Shown here: piece by piece, positions 25,900 through 34,062 of the stretch | How the letters are laid out: the number at the start of each line of letters is the position of its first letter | Numbering within the stretch: the first letter of the stretch is position 1 | Source of the DNA: an uncultured Ruminococcus sp. | GTDB taxonomy: Bacteria; Bacillota; Clostridia; Oscillospirales; Ruminococcaceae | DNA length: 35,343 nt | Assembly (NCBI GenBank): GCA_910577575.1 | Contig: CAJTOG010000012.1 | Coordinates: 1-35,343, forward strand | Direction: 5' to 3' | Program-made: the position numbers and the translations under genes | The notes under the pieces: model-generated | What the model was told of the DNA's origin: nothing | Seen by the model: the letters and a program-made list of their open reading frames with translations, nothing else | Database searches by the model: none

Positions 25900-26586
25900 T
25901 CAGAATATTGATTCCGAATCATACATTGAACGTAGCTTCTGGACTGCCTTTTTTTCAATCCTTGATACGTATGAACGGGATATATTTAATTTTTCAGCTG
26001 TTTCATGCTGAGTATGCGGAGAACTTGAATAAAGCCCATAGCGGTAGACAATAATTTCCAGTTCTCTTTTGTCAAGGCATTTTTCCAGAAAGCTGTAAAG
26101 CTGTTTGGAACGTATATTCAGCTCGACCTGTTCATGAATGTCAATACCATCATCAATTAAGTCAATTAATGTAAGAGCGTTCCCGTCCTTGTCGGTTTCA
26201 ACCGGTTCATTGATATAAATATCACCGGCTGATTTTTTTGCAGAACGGAAATTCATGAGAATTTCATTTTCAATGCATCTGCTTGCATAAGTGGCGAATT
26301 TCGCACCTTTTTCATAGTCAAAAGTTGAAACCGCCTTAATCAGACCAATTGTTCCGACAGACAGAAGTTCTTCCTGTTCGGAGGCTGACTGGGAGTATTT
26401 TTTTGCAATGTGTGCAGCAAGTCTCATATTGTGTTCAATAAGTTTGTTTCTTGCTCCTTTGTCTCCCTGAGCCATTAGTTTGAAATATTTTTCTTCATCA
26501 GCTTTTGAAAGCGGTTTTGGGAATGAGTTTGAATTTTCGACATGAAGCACAAAGAAAAGCAGATTTTTTAATAATTCCAACAGCAT
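25900..26586 (-). CDS. sigK: SigK-like sigma-70 family factor with pro-sequence-like N-terminus
   Basis: 228 residues. Region 2 shows AQGDKGARNKLIEHNMRLAAHI, SVGTIGLIKAVSTFDYEKG and KFATYASRCIENEILM; region 4 ends with ETAEKLNISRSYVSRIEKKAVQKL. These match sporulation factor SigK closely. The N-terminal hydrophobic LLELLKNLLFFVLHVEN followed by FPKPLS resembles the membrane-tethering pro-peptide of B. subtilis pro-SigK that SpoIVFB removes. Length fits the family, though it lacks the basic tail. The ATG at 26586 has GGAGG 8 nt upstream; a GTG three codons earlier overlaps that site. It is uninterrupted, with no skin-like element. In non-spore-forming Clostridia, SigK relatives may do other work. 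Confidence 0.88.
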   Translation of the reverse strand: MLLELLKNLLFFVLHVENSNSFPKPLSKADEEKYFKLMAQGDKGARNKLIEHNMRLAAHIAKKYSQSASEQEELLSVGTIGLIKAVSTFDYEKGAKFATYASRCIENEILMNFRSAKKSAGDIYINEPVETDKDGNALTLIDLIDDGIDIHEQVELNIRSKQLYSFLEKCLDKRELEIIVYRYGLYSSSPHTQHETAEKLNISRSYVSRIEKKAVQKLRSMYDSESIF

Positions 26587-26620
26587 ATATATCACCTCCC
26601 TGCATTATATTCAATACAGC

Positions 26621-26649
26621 TTGCACAATATTATTAATTATGATATAAT
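26621..26649 (+). promoter_or_regulatory. Promoter of the PARG-like gene and ligA
   Basis: TTGCAC (26621-26626) and perfect TATAAT (26644-26649), spacer 17 bp. Transcription would start almost at the ribosome site, so the leader is very short. Confidence 0.7.
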
Positions 26650-26665
26650 AAAAAGGAGTAATGTT

Positions 26666-27469
26666 ATGTATAGAAAAATAAAAATATTTAATGATACTCT
26701 TAAGCAGTGCCATGAAAATGAAAAGCTTGCCGGAGCTGTCATAAATTCAATAAACGGCACAAAGCTGTATTATGCAGATGATTATCCGGAAATTATATAT
26801 AATCAGAATAATGTGTGTCATTTGAGTGTTACAAGTGAACGGACGTTTGAAGCTGCTGAAAATCTGATGAAGATTTATCCTGATTCAAGAACAGGAGTAC
26901 TTAATTTTGCATCAGCAGTAAATGCGGGAGGAGGAGTTGCATTGGGTGCATCAGCACAGGAAGAGTGTCTTTGCAGATGCTCAACTCTTTATCCCTGTCT
27001 TGATACCAAGGAATTAAAAAGGGATTTCTATAATTATCATAGATTTTCTTTTGATTTTCGCTATACCGATGTCTGTATATATGTACCTGACGTTGTGGTT
27101 ATAAAATCTGATACATTACTTCCGGAAAGCGTTGAAGAGAGCAAGTGGTATAATGTTGATGTTCTTACCTGTGCCGCTCCTAATCTTTCGCTGTCATTTT
27201 TATCAAAGGAAAAACTTTCTGAAATACATGAAAAACGTGGCAGACATATTCTGAGTATAGCTGTTGCAAACGGGATAGAGATACTTGTTCTGGGAGCATT
27301 CGGATGCGGAGCTTTCAGAAATAATCCTGAAACCGTTGCATATGCATATAAGAAGATTTTAACTGATTTTATGAAATATTTCAAAGAGATACGATTTGCA
27401 GTATACTGTTCTTCAGGTCATTCAAAAAATTATGATACATTCTGTGAAATTATCGGAAATTCTGATTAA
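26666..27469 (+). CDS. TIGR02452-type microbial PARG-like macrodomain protein
   Basis: 267 residues. Bacterial-type poly(ADP-ribose) glycohydrolases carry the signature GGG-X6-8-QEE; here GGG is residues 88-90 and QEE 98-100 with seven residues between, in NAGGGVALGASAQEECLCR. FGCGAFRNNPETVAYAYKKIL near the end is the second macrodomain loop. Such proteins remove ADP-ribose from proteins or nucleic acids. The ATG at 26666 has AAGGAG 7 nt before it; the longer frame upstream has no ribosome site. ligA begins 12 bp after the stop, so the two are probably cotranscribed. The ADP-ribosylated target is unknown. Confidence 0.88.
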   Translation: MYRKIKIFNDTLKQCHENEKLAGAVINSINGTKLYYADDYPEIIYNQNNVCHLSVTSERTFEAAENLMKIYPDSRTGVLNFASAVNAGGGVALGASAQEECLCRCSTLYPCLDTKELKRDFYNYHRFSFDFRYTDVCIYVPDVVVIKSDTLLPESVEESKWYNVDVLTCAAPNLSLSFLSKEKLSEIHEKRGRHILSIAVANGIEILVLGAFGCGAFRNNPETVAYAYKKILTDFMKYFKEIRFAVYCSSGHSKNYDTFCEIIGNSD

Positions 27470-27481
27470 AGGAGTACTTTT

Positions 27482-29464
27482 ATGGATAAATTAACAGCAG
27501 AAAAGCGGATTAATGAGCTTTCAGAGCTTATCAACAGATATACTTATCAGTATTATGTTCTTAGTAATCCGGAAGTGAGCGACTATGATTTTGATATGCT
27601 GATGCAGGAACTTAAAGCTTTGGAAAATCAATTTCCGGAACTGATTTCACCTGTTTCACCGACTCAAAGGGTCGGAGGTATTGCGGACGGAAGATTTGAA
27701 AAAGTTAGGCATACTGTGCAGATGGCAAGTCTTCAGGATGTTTTTTCCGTTGAACAGGTTGAAAATTTTATTGAAAAATGCAAAGAAGAGCTTGAATCTC
27801 CTGAATTTTCAGTAGAACCGAAAATTGATGGTTTATCAGTTTCACTTGAATATGAGAACGGCTTGCTTGTACGTGGTTCAACACGTGGAGATGGTTTTGT
27901 GGGTGAAGATGTTACTGCAAATCTTAAAACAATCCATTCAATTCCGCTTAAAATAAAAAATGCCCCTGAATTTCTGGAAGTTAGGGGAGAAGTTTATATG
28001 CCGAAAAATAGTTTTCTTGAGCTTGTTGAAATGCAGGAACTTAATGATGAACAACCCTTTAAGAATCCACGCAATGCCGCATCAGGTTCACTCCGCCAGA
28101 AAGACCCTAAAATTACAGCTGAACGCAGGCTTGATATTTTTATTTTTAATATTCAGCAGTGTATCGGAAAAGATTTTGAAACGCATACAGAATCGCTTGA
28201 TTATCTAAAATCACTTGGATTCAGGACTCTGCCGTCATATATTAAATGTACGGAAACCAGTGAAATTATAGCTGAAATTGAACGTATAGGGGAAAAGCGT
28301 GCAGAATATTCATTTGATATGGACGGTGTTGTAATAAAAATCAACAGTCTTGCACAGCGTGAAATTATGGGTGCTACAACAAAAACGCCAAAATGGGCAG
28401 TTGCTTATAAGTATCCGCCGGAGGAAAAAGAAACAAGACTTCTTGATATTGAAGTAAATGTAGGAAGAACGGGGGCAATTACTCCTGTTGCTGTTTTTGA
28501 CTCGATTTTACTTGCCGGAACAAGTGTTTCAAGAGCTGTTCTTCATAATCAGGATTTTATTGATGAAAAGGATATACGAATCGGAGATACAATAGTTGTG
28601 CGTAAAGCCGGTGAAATTATACCGGAAGTTATACGTTCTGTCTGTCATGATGAAAAATCTGAGCCTTTTAAGATTCCGGATAAATGTCCTGTGTGCGGTA
28701 CTGAGTCAGTACGTGAAGAGGGTGAAAGTGCAGTAAGGTGTCCTAATCCTGAATGTCCTGCCCAGTTGCTGAAAAATCTCATTCATTATGCTTCAAAGAG
28801 TGCAATGAATATTGATGGCTTAGGTGATGCAAATATGGCGTTGCTCGTTGAAAAGGGATTTGTGAAATCGCCTGTTGATTTATACTCTCTTAAAAAAGAA
28901 CAGCTTGCTGAATTGGAAAGATTCGGAGAAAAGTCGGCTGAAAATCTCGTTGAAGCAATAGAGAAGTCGAAATCGGCAGAACTTGACAGACTTGTTTATG
29001 CACTTGGAATAAGAAATATCGGTCAGCGTGCATCAACCCTTTTATGTGAAAAATTTTCTGATATGGAAAGTCTGCTTTCAGCGACAAAGGAAGATATAGC
29101 TGAAATAGACGGATTTGGTGATATTATGGCGGAAAATGTCGTAAAAGCATTTTCTGAACCTCACTTCCGTGAACTTATCGAAAAGCTGAAAAATGCAGGA
29201 GTCAATATGAAATACAGCAAAGAAACAGTATCAGACAACAGATTTTTAGGTATGACTTTTGTTCTTACCGGTATACTTCCAACTATGAAACGTGATGATG
29301 CAAAAAAACTGATTGAGAGTTTCGGCGGCAGAGTTTCAGGGTCTGTATCTAAAAAAACAACTTTTGTTGTTGCAGGTGAAGATGCGGGAAGCAAGCTTAT
29401 AAAAGCACAGGAGCTGGGTATAGAAATACTGAGTGAAAAAGATTTAATTGATAGGACGAAATAA
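27482..29464 (+). CDS. ligA: NAD-dependent DNA ligase LigA
   Basis: 660 residues, typical for LigA. Order: domain Ia; adenylation domain with the catalytic Lys114 in VEPKIDGLS; OB fold (GRTGAITPVAVF, LHNQDFIDEKDIRIGD); a four-Cys zinc finger (about Cys402, Cys405, Cys420, Cys425); helix-hairpin-helix repeats; and a BRCT domain (about 585-660) ending in KLIKAQELGIEILSEKDL. It seals nicks using NAD, releasing NMN. AAAGGAG precedes the ATG. It follows a PARG-like gene in the same direction. Confidence 0.96.
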   Translation: MDKLTAEKRINELSELINRYTYQYYVLSNPEVSDYDFDMLMQELKALENQFPELISPVSPTQRVGGIADGRFEKVRHTVQMASLQDVFSVEQVENFIEKCKEELESPEFSVEPKIDGLSVSLEYENGLLVRGSTRGDGFVGEDVTANLKTIHSIPLKIKNAPEFLEVRGEVYMPKNSFLELVEMQELNDEQPFKNPRNAASGSLRQKDPKITAERRLDIFIFNIQQCIGKDFETHTESLDYLKSLGFRTLPSYIKCTETSEIIAEIERIGEKRAEYSFDMDGVVIKINSLAQREIMGATTKTPKWAVAYKYPPEEKETRLLDIEVNVGRTGAITPVAVFDSILLAGTSVSRAVLHNQDFIDEKDIRIGDTIVVRKAGEIIPEVIRSVCHDEKSEPFKIPDKCPVCGTESVREEGESAVRCPNPECPAQLLKNLIHYASKSAMNIDGLGDANMALLVEKGFVKSPVDLYSLKKEQLAELERFGEKSAENLVEAIEKSKSAELDRLVYALGIRNIGQRASTLLCEKFSDMESLLSATKEDIAEIDGFGDIMAENVVKAFSEPHFRELIEKLKNAGVNMKYSKETVSDNRFLGMTFVLTGILPTMKRDDAKKLIESFGGRVSGSVSKKTTFVVAGEDAGSKLIKAQELGIEILSEKDLIDRTK

Positions 29465-29469
29465 AAAAA

Positions 29470-29491
29470 GCCGGAGTTTTAAAACTCCGGC
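29470..29491. terminator. Bidirectional terminator after ligA
   Basis: Perfect 22-bp palindrome: GCCGGAGTT (29470-29478) with AACTCCGGC (29483-29491), and A/T-runs on both sides. It serves ligA and the convergent TM2 gene pair. Confidence 0.88.
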
Positions 29492-29500
29492 ACTTTATTT

Positions 29501-29899
29501 TTATTCACCGAGCGGATTACCATTTGCATCAGTGTTTATATTTCCGCAAAGAATCAGAATACCTTCAATGAATCCCCATATGCCGCCTATACCGCATGAA
29601 CATACAGTAAGAATAATCTGTATAATGGCTTTTGTTGTATATCCAAGATAAAAATTATGAATTCCCCAGCTTCCAAGGAAAATACCAAGCAGACCTGCTG
29701 CCATTTTTGATTTTGCTCCTGTTCCTGCAACGGAAGCATTTCCGAGAGCATGACCACAGGTCATACATACGGCAGCTCCGGGGGAAACAGCAGTTCCGCA
29801 GTTACGACAGTATGAATTTCCCTGTCCGGCAGGTGTACCACAGTTTATGCATACGCTGTCTTTATCATCCATATTATTTCCACAGTTTCTACAATACAT
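29501..29899 (-). CDS. Zinc-ribbon and TM2 domain membrane protein (copy 2)
   Basis: 132 residues. Two CxxC...CxxC zinc ribbons (CRNCGN/CINCGT and CRNCGT/CMTCGH, residues 3-50) precede a TM2 domain whose two helices carry KMAAGLLGIFLGSWGIHNFYLGY. The C-terminus GNINTDANGNPLGE is shared with the upstream copy. The ATG at 29899 has AAAAGGAG before it; in-frame GTG/ATG candidates upstream overlap this site. TM2 proteins are widespread small membrane proteins of unclear role. It is the second gene of the pair, 14 bp after copy 1. Confidence 0.88.
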   Translation of the reverse strand: MYCRNCGNNMDDKDSVCINCGTPAGQGNSYCRNCGTAVSPGAAVCMTCGHALGNASVAGTGAKSKMAAGLLGIFLGSWGIHNFYLGYTTKAIIQIILTVCSCGIGGIWGFIEGILILCGNINTDANGNPLGE

Positions 29900-29913
29900 A
29901 AAAAATCTCCTTT

Positions 29914-30324
29914 TCATTCACCGAGCGGATTACCGTCTGCATCGGTGTTTATATTTCCTGTTAAAATGAGTATGCCTTCAATGATTCCCCATATTTCACT
30001 TGCAGTTGCGAGAATACCGCAACTGAGCAGAGTCATTAGCAACTGAATGACTGCTTTTGATGTGTATCCAAGATAGAAGTTATGTACTCCGAAAGCACCA
30101 AGGAAAATACCAAGTAAACCGGCTGCCAGTTTTGATTTAGCTCCGGGAGCAGCAATAGGTTTGTCATTGAGTGAACATCCGCAGGCTATACATATAACAG
30201 CACCAGGATTTATAGCAGTTCCGCAGTTACGGCAGTATGAATTTCCCTGTCCGGAAATTGCTCCGCAGTTCGGACATGAAGCATTTTTTTCATTAACAGC
30301 GTTACCGCAGTTTTTACAGTACAA
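29914..30324 (-). CDS. Zinc-ribbon and TM2 domain membrane protein (copy 1)
   Basis: 136 residues with the same layout as its neighbour: paired zinc ribbons (CKNCGN/CPNCGA and CRNCGT/CIACGC), then the TM2 domain with KLAAGLLGIFLGAFGVHNFYLGY, then GNINTDADGNPLGE. The two copies are clearly related along their full length, with four extra residues here in the second membrane segment. It starts with TTG at 30324, supported by GGGGGGA about 8 nt upstream and by alignment with copy 2, which begins MYCRNCG. A consensus promoter lies upstream. Confidence 0.87.
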   Translation of the reverse strand: MYCKNCGNAVNEKNASCPNCGAISGQGNSYCRNCGTAINPGAVICIACGCSLNDKPIAAPGAKSKLAAGLLGIFLGAFGVHNFYLGYTSKAVIQLLMTLLSCGILATASEIWGIIEGILILTGNINTDADGNPLGE

Positions 30325-30353
30325 AATAATCCCCCCTAAAATATCATAGAAAT

Positions 30354-30382
30354 ATTATATCATATAGTTAACAGAATGTCAA
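30354..30382 (-). promoter_or_regulatory. Consensus promoter of the TM2 gene pair
   Basis: On the minus strand perfect TTGACA (30382-30377) and TATAAT (30359-30354), spacer 17 bp. Confidence 0.9.
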
Positions 30383-30409
30383 CATTTGCAGAAAAAATTT
30401 TTTAAAATA

Positions 30410-30438
30410 TTGACATATAAAAAGCCGTGTGATATAAT
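30410..30438 (+). promoter_or_regulatory. Consensus promoter of the riboflavin operon
   Basis: Perfect TTGACA (30410-30415) and TATAAT (30433-30438), spacer 17 bp; transcription should start within about 10 bp of the riboswitch. Confidence 0.92.
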
Positions 30439-30450
30439 ATATTTAGTTTA

Positions 30451-30560
30451 AATCTTCGAGGGCAGGGTGAAATTCCCTACCGACAGTAAAGCCTGTGAGC
30501 CTTTGGGCTGATTCGGTGAAATTCCGAAGCCGACGGTTAAAGTCCGGATGAGAGAAGATT
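30451..30560 (+). ncRNA. FMN riboswitch (RFN element)
   Basis: P1 forms from AATCTTC (30451-30457) and GAAGATT (30554-30560). Between them the conserved RFN blocks appear in order: AGGGCAGGGTGAAATTCCCT, ACCGACAGTA, GCCTGTGAGC, TTCGGTGAAATTCCGAAGCC and GACGGTTAAAGTCCGGATGAG. FMN binding to this aptamer turns off riboflavin synthesis genes. A terminator lies 25 nt downstream, so control is probably by transcription attenuation of ribD-ribE-ribBA. Confidence 0.97.
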
Positions 30561-30585
30561 ATCTGTTTTTCTGACAGATACAAAG

Positions 30586-30607
30586 CCCCGATTTTTCGGG
30601 GTTTTTT
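30586..30607 (+). terminator. Riboswitch-controlled terminator
   Basis: CCCCGA (30586-30591), 4-nt loop, TCGGGG (30596-30601), then six T. A second hairpin (TATCTGT 30560-30566 with ACAGATA 30574-30580) lies between P1 and this stem and may take part in the switch. Confidence 0.88.
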
Positions 30608-30609
30608 AA

Positions 30610-30930
30610 TATGTTTCGAGTTTTGGAAGAAATGTGGATAAATAAGATAATAAAATAGTAAGTGTTATTATGACATGAAATGACGGGTGAAAGGGATACA
30701 TTTATCACAAGGCAGTTCATCCTGATTACAGACATAATGGTATTGTAACAATATTTGTAAGTAGGGCAACGGAAACATTGAAGTCATCCGACATTAATAA
30801 AGCAGTTTTTGTGGTTTTTGACAGAAATATGAGGGGCAATGATTTTTGGGAAAAAGTCGGATTCATAGTCCGCTATGATTTGATATACCGCAATATTTCA
30901 CTTATGGATATAGTAAAAATTAATAAGTAG
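30610..30930 (+). pseudogene. Decayed GNAT acetyltransferase gene
   Basis: One frame from about 30610 to the stop at 30928-30930 reads as the C-terminal two thirds of a small GNAT enzyme: DNKIVSVIMT, then GYIYHKAVHPDYRHNGIVTIFV (acetyl-CoA loop), then FVVFDRNMRGNDFWEKVGF and the ending YDLIYRNISL. It is broken by in-frame stops at 30643-30645 (TAA), 30676-30678 (TGA) and 30688-30690 (TGA). The last two fall where intact relatives have Gly and Arg codons (GGA, CGA), so single transitions or transversions explain them. The N-terminal third is lost. It sits between the riboswitch terminator and ribD. Confidence 0.8.
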
Positions 30931-30974
30931 AATTATAATATATCTTATTGTATTATTGATATGGAGGTGTTTTT

Positions 30975-32084
30975 ATGTTTCAGGAAAAATATATGAAAGA
31001 AGCTCTTGAACTTGCTGAAAAGGGTATGGGATTTGTGAATCCGAATCCTATGGTAGGAGCTGTAATTGTCAAGAACGGTAAGATTATCGGCAGGGGATTT
31101 CATCCGAAATATGGAGAGCTTCATGCAGAACGTTTTGCATTTGCCGATTGTGACAGCAAAGGAATTGATTGTACAGGTGCAGATATGTATGTGACGCTTG
31201 AACCCTGCTGTCATCACGGAAAGACTCCGCCGTGTACAGATGCTGTAACAGAGCATAGAATAAGTCATGTATATATCGGTTCATCAGACCCTAATCCGCT
31301 TGTTGCTGGAAAGGGAGTAAAAATACTGCGTGAAAACGGAATTGAAGTAACTGAAGGAGTTCTTAAAGATGAATGCGATGAGCTTAATGAGATTTTTTTC
31401 CACTATATCACTGCCAAAAAACCATTTGTTACTATGAAGTACGCCATGACCATGGATGGAAAAATTGCCTGTTATACCGGTGAATCAAAGTGGATTACAG
31501 GCGAGGAAGCAAGAATTAACGTTCACAAGGACCGTCTTAAGCATTCGGCAATAATGGTCGGAATCGGCACAGTACTTTCAGATAATCCGATGCTTGATTG
31601 CAGAATTGAAAACAGCAGAAATCCCATAAGAATTATATGCGATACTAATCTCAGAATATCACCTGAAAGTAATATTGTTAAGACGGCGAAAGAAATCCCG
31701 ACTATAATAGCAACCTGTTCAGACAATAAAGAAAAACTGTCCGGTTTTGAAAAAATGGGTTGTCAGATAATAAAAACAGGTAAGTCTGACAATCATGTTG
31801 ACTTGAATCAGCTTATGAGTAAAATAAGCAATATGAAGATTGACAGTATTCTTTTAGAAGGAGGCGGAGAACTTAACTGGTCGATGCTTAAATCAGGTTT
31901 TGTGAATAAAGTACAGGCGTATATTGCACCTAAAATATTCGGTGGAAAAGATGCGAAATCGCCTGTATCAGGAATCGGAGTGCCAGAACCGTCAGATGCT
32001 TTTATGCTTTATGATAAAAAAGTTAAACATTTAGGAAGTGATATTTTAATTGAAAGCAGGGTGAAAAAATGTTCACAGGAATAA
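30975..32084 (+). CDS. ribD: Bifunctional riboflavin deaminase/reductase
   Basis: 369 residues. The N-terminal CMP/dCMP-deaminase domain has the zinc ligands His50 and catalytic Glu52 in LHAERFAF, Cys79 and Cys87 in EPCCHHGKTPPC. The C-terminal reductase (about 150-365) has KYAMTMDGKIA, SKWITGEEARINVH and ILLEGGGELNWSML. RibD performs the second and third steps from the GTP-derived pyrimidine. GGAGG precedes the ATG. It overlaps ribE by 16 bp. A long leader of about 500 nt separates it from the operon promoter. Confidence 0.95.
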   Translation: MFQEKYMKEALELAEKGMGFVNPNPMVGAVIVKNGKIIGRGFHPKYGELHAERFAFADCDSKGIDCTGADMYVTLEPCCHHGKTPPCTDAVTEHRISHVYIGSSDPNPLVAGKGVKILRENGIEVTEGVLKDECDELNEIFFHYITAKKPFVTMKYAMTMDGKIACYTGESKWITGEEARINVHKDRLKHSAIMVGIGTVLSDNPMLDCRIENSRNPIRIICDTNLRISPESNIVKTAKEIPTIIATCSDNKEKLSGFEKMGCQIIKTGKSDNHVDLNQLMSKISNMKIDSILLEGGGELNWSMLKSGFVNKVQAYIAPKIFGGKDAKSPVSGIGVPEPSDAFMLYDKKVKHLGSDILIESRVKKCSQE

Positions 32085-32710
32085 TTGAAGAAATAGGAGT
32101 TGTAAAAACAGTTCAGAGAAGCGGAAATAATTCGTTTATAAGGATTGAAGCAAAGAAAATTCTGTCGGATATTCATCTTGGAGACAGCATAGCAGTAAAC
32201 GGAGTTTGTCTGACTGTAACAAAAGCAGACGGCAGTATATTTCAGGCGGATGTTATGAATGAAACCCTGAACCGTTCATCCTTGGGAAAGCTTGTGGCAG
32301 GAAGCACAGTAAATCTGGAACGTGCAATGCCGATAAACGGACGTTTCGGGGGTCATATTGTCTCCGGTCATATTGACGGCACTGGAAAGATTATAAATAT
32401 AAGAAATGATGGTATTGCTGTCTGGTATACAATAGAAGCAGATAATAATATTATGCGGTATACTGTAGAAAAAGGTTCAATTGCAATAGACGGTATAAGC
32501 CTTACGGTTGCGAAGACCGGTAAAAATAATTTCAGTGTATCAATAATTCCTCATACGGCGGGACAGACTGTTTTGTCATCAAAAAAAATCGGGGATATTG
32601 TCAATATAGAAAGTGATATAATCGGTAAATACGTTGAAAAACTGATGAATCCGATAAGTAGAGACAGTATTATTGATATGAAATTTCTTTCTGAAGGGGG
32701 ATTTTTATGA
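32069..32710 (+). CDS. ribE: Riboflavin synthase alpha chain
   Basis: 213 residues formed of two repeated lumazine-binding domains: MFTGIIEEIG with DSIAVNGVCLTV, and GRFGGHIVSGHIDGTGKI with GSIAIDGISLTV and IPHTAGQTVL. It dismutates two 6,7-dimethyl-8-ribityllumazine molecules into riboflavin and the pyrimidine donor. The start lies inside the ribD 3' end, and its stop overlaps the next ATG by 4 bp, so translation is coupled at both ends. Confidence 0.95.
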   Translation: MFTGIIEEIGVVKTVQRSGNNSFIRIEAKKILSDIHLGDSIAVNGVCLTVTKADGSIFQADVMNETLNRSSLGKLVAGSTVNLERAMPINGRFGGHIVSGHIDGTGKIINIRNDGIAVWYTIEADNNIMRYTVEKGSIAIDGISLTVAKTGKNNFSVSIIPHTAGQTVLSSKKIGDIVNIESDIIGKYVEKLMNPISRDSIIDMKFLSEGGFL

Positions 32711-33546
32711 AAAAATTTTTAACTTTATGTTCAATTGTAGGAGTGTTTTCACTTGTGTCATGTTCTGTAGGTATCAATGGAATCGGAAATAATTTAAATT
32801 TTGACTTTATAAAAAAAGACAGTGAAACAAAGACAATTGATTTAAAGGGAATTAAAGAAATAAAAATTGATATTGCTATAGGTGATTGCAATATAATTGT
32901 GGGCGATTCAGAAGAAGCAGTAATTAAAACCGACTGTGAATATAAGGCAATCAGCGAGAAAAAAGCCCAGAAAGCTTTGGAAAATACAGAACTTCGCTGT
33001 GAAATCAAAGATGATGCACTTCATATTGATTTTATCAATTCAGAAACAGGTAAAAAACTTGGCAATATCAGAAACAATAATTTAGTAAATATCATAACTG
33101 ATATTGAAGTTACTCTGCCGGATAATTTTGAGTCGTTTGACATTTCAACAGATGTCGGTGAAATAGAAATTAGTGATTTTTCGGGAGCTTTTGATATTTC
33201 AAGTGATGTCGGAAATGTAACTGCAAAAAATCTGACAATAACAGGTGAGTCAAATTTTGATTCGGATGTGGGAGATATTGAATGTATTTTTGAAAATGTT
33301 GCTGGAACGGAATTGGAGATTAAAACCGATGTCGGAGATATTGATTTGTCACTCGGAGGGATTGAAAAATCTGAAATTGATATGGAATCAAATGTAGGTG
33401 ATATCAGTCTTGATACTCAGGGTAAAAGCTATGAAGAAGTATCTTCAAAAAATGATGCTATGGAATGGGAAAAAGAAATTTTGATTGACGGAAAATGCAA
33501 GGTTGAAATGAAAGCAGATTTGGGTGATATAAAAATCAGTAAGTAG
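32707..33546 (+). CDS. DUF4097-type lipoprotein with repeated DVGDI strands
   Basis: 279 residues. A signal peptide ends in the lipobox LVSC with Cys19 as the lipidation site. From about residue 130 the sequence is a right-handed-solenoid-like series of short repeats: STDVGEIEI, SSDVGNVTA, DSDVGDIEC, KTDVGDIDL, ESNVGDISL and ADLGDIKIS, as in the DUF4097 (adhesin-like beta-solenoid) family. It should be displayed on the outer face of the membrane. The ATG overlaps the ribE stop (ATGA) with GGGGG just upstream, so it is translated with the riboflavin genes. No known flavin-related function exists for this family. Confidence 0.82.
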   Translation: MKKFLTLCSIVGVFSLVSCSVGINGIGNNLNFDFIKKDSETKTIDLKGIKEIKIDIAIGDCNIIVGDSEEAVIKTDCEYKAISEKKAQKALENTELRCEIKDDALHIDFINSETGKKLGNIRNNNLVNIITDIEVTLPDNFESFDISTDVGEIEISDFSGAFDISSDVGNVTAKNLTITGESNFDSDVGDIECIFENVAGTELEIKTDVGDIDLSLGGIEKSEIDMESNVGDISLDTQGKSYEEVSSKNDAMEWEKEILIDGKCKVEMKADLGDIKISK

Positions 33547-34027
33547 GAGATTTCTTGTTATGGATATGAGGAAATAAGACATTATATAGAAGTCGGTTCA
33601 GGATATGTTGAAGTTAACAGAAGTTATCCTGAAAAATATATATATTCGTGAAAATGAAATATAAGTAGATTATATATCGAGAAGCTGGATTGAAACAGAA
33701 GAAGGCGAGGAAACTTTTTATTTCTGTTATGATAACTTTGAACTGCTGATAAAGTCTTCTGAAAAATATATCAGCAAGCCTGTGAGTGAATGGATAAATT
33801 ATAACGGGACTTATAATTTATGGAATTTTCCGGAATATGAATCTGATACATGGAAAAGGCTATATCTTTATTTGCAGAATCACAGTCTTAATTTTCCGGA
33901 AAATTTCAGTAAGTTCTATATGCGTACCTATATGGAAAGAGGAGTGTTAACGTATATTATAAATCCGACAGATAATTTTGAATGGACTGTTGATTTGATT
34001 CAAGAAATTGAAAAAGTCTGTTCATAA
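33547..34027 (+). pseudogene. Frameshifted remnant of an unknown gene
   Basis: Two joined frames read as one protein. The first (33547-33648) gives CYGYEEIRHYIEVGSGYVEV and ends at TGA. The second (from about 33641, open from 33665 to the stop at 34025-34027) gives RSWIETEEGEETFYFCYDNF and continues to WTVDLIQEIEKVCS. The shift falls in the TA dinucleotide run at 33637-33645, where slippage is easy, and a TAA at 33662-33664 is a further nonsense change. There is no start codon with a ribosome site. A GTG at 33782 could give an 81-residue product, but nothing supports it. Family unknown. Confidence 0.6.
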
Positions 34028-34062
34028 TTTTATAAATACTGAAATGAAAGAGGAGGAAAAAT

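Noticed and set aside
30934..30939. TATAAT just before ribD as a second promoter
   Set aside because: The matching -35 position reads TAGTAA; too weak to call.
33782..34027. An independent small gene starting at GTG
   Set aside because: No ribosome site, and the frame extends upstream to 33665 with coherent sequence, so it is part of a broken gene.
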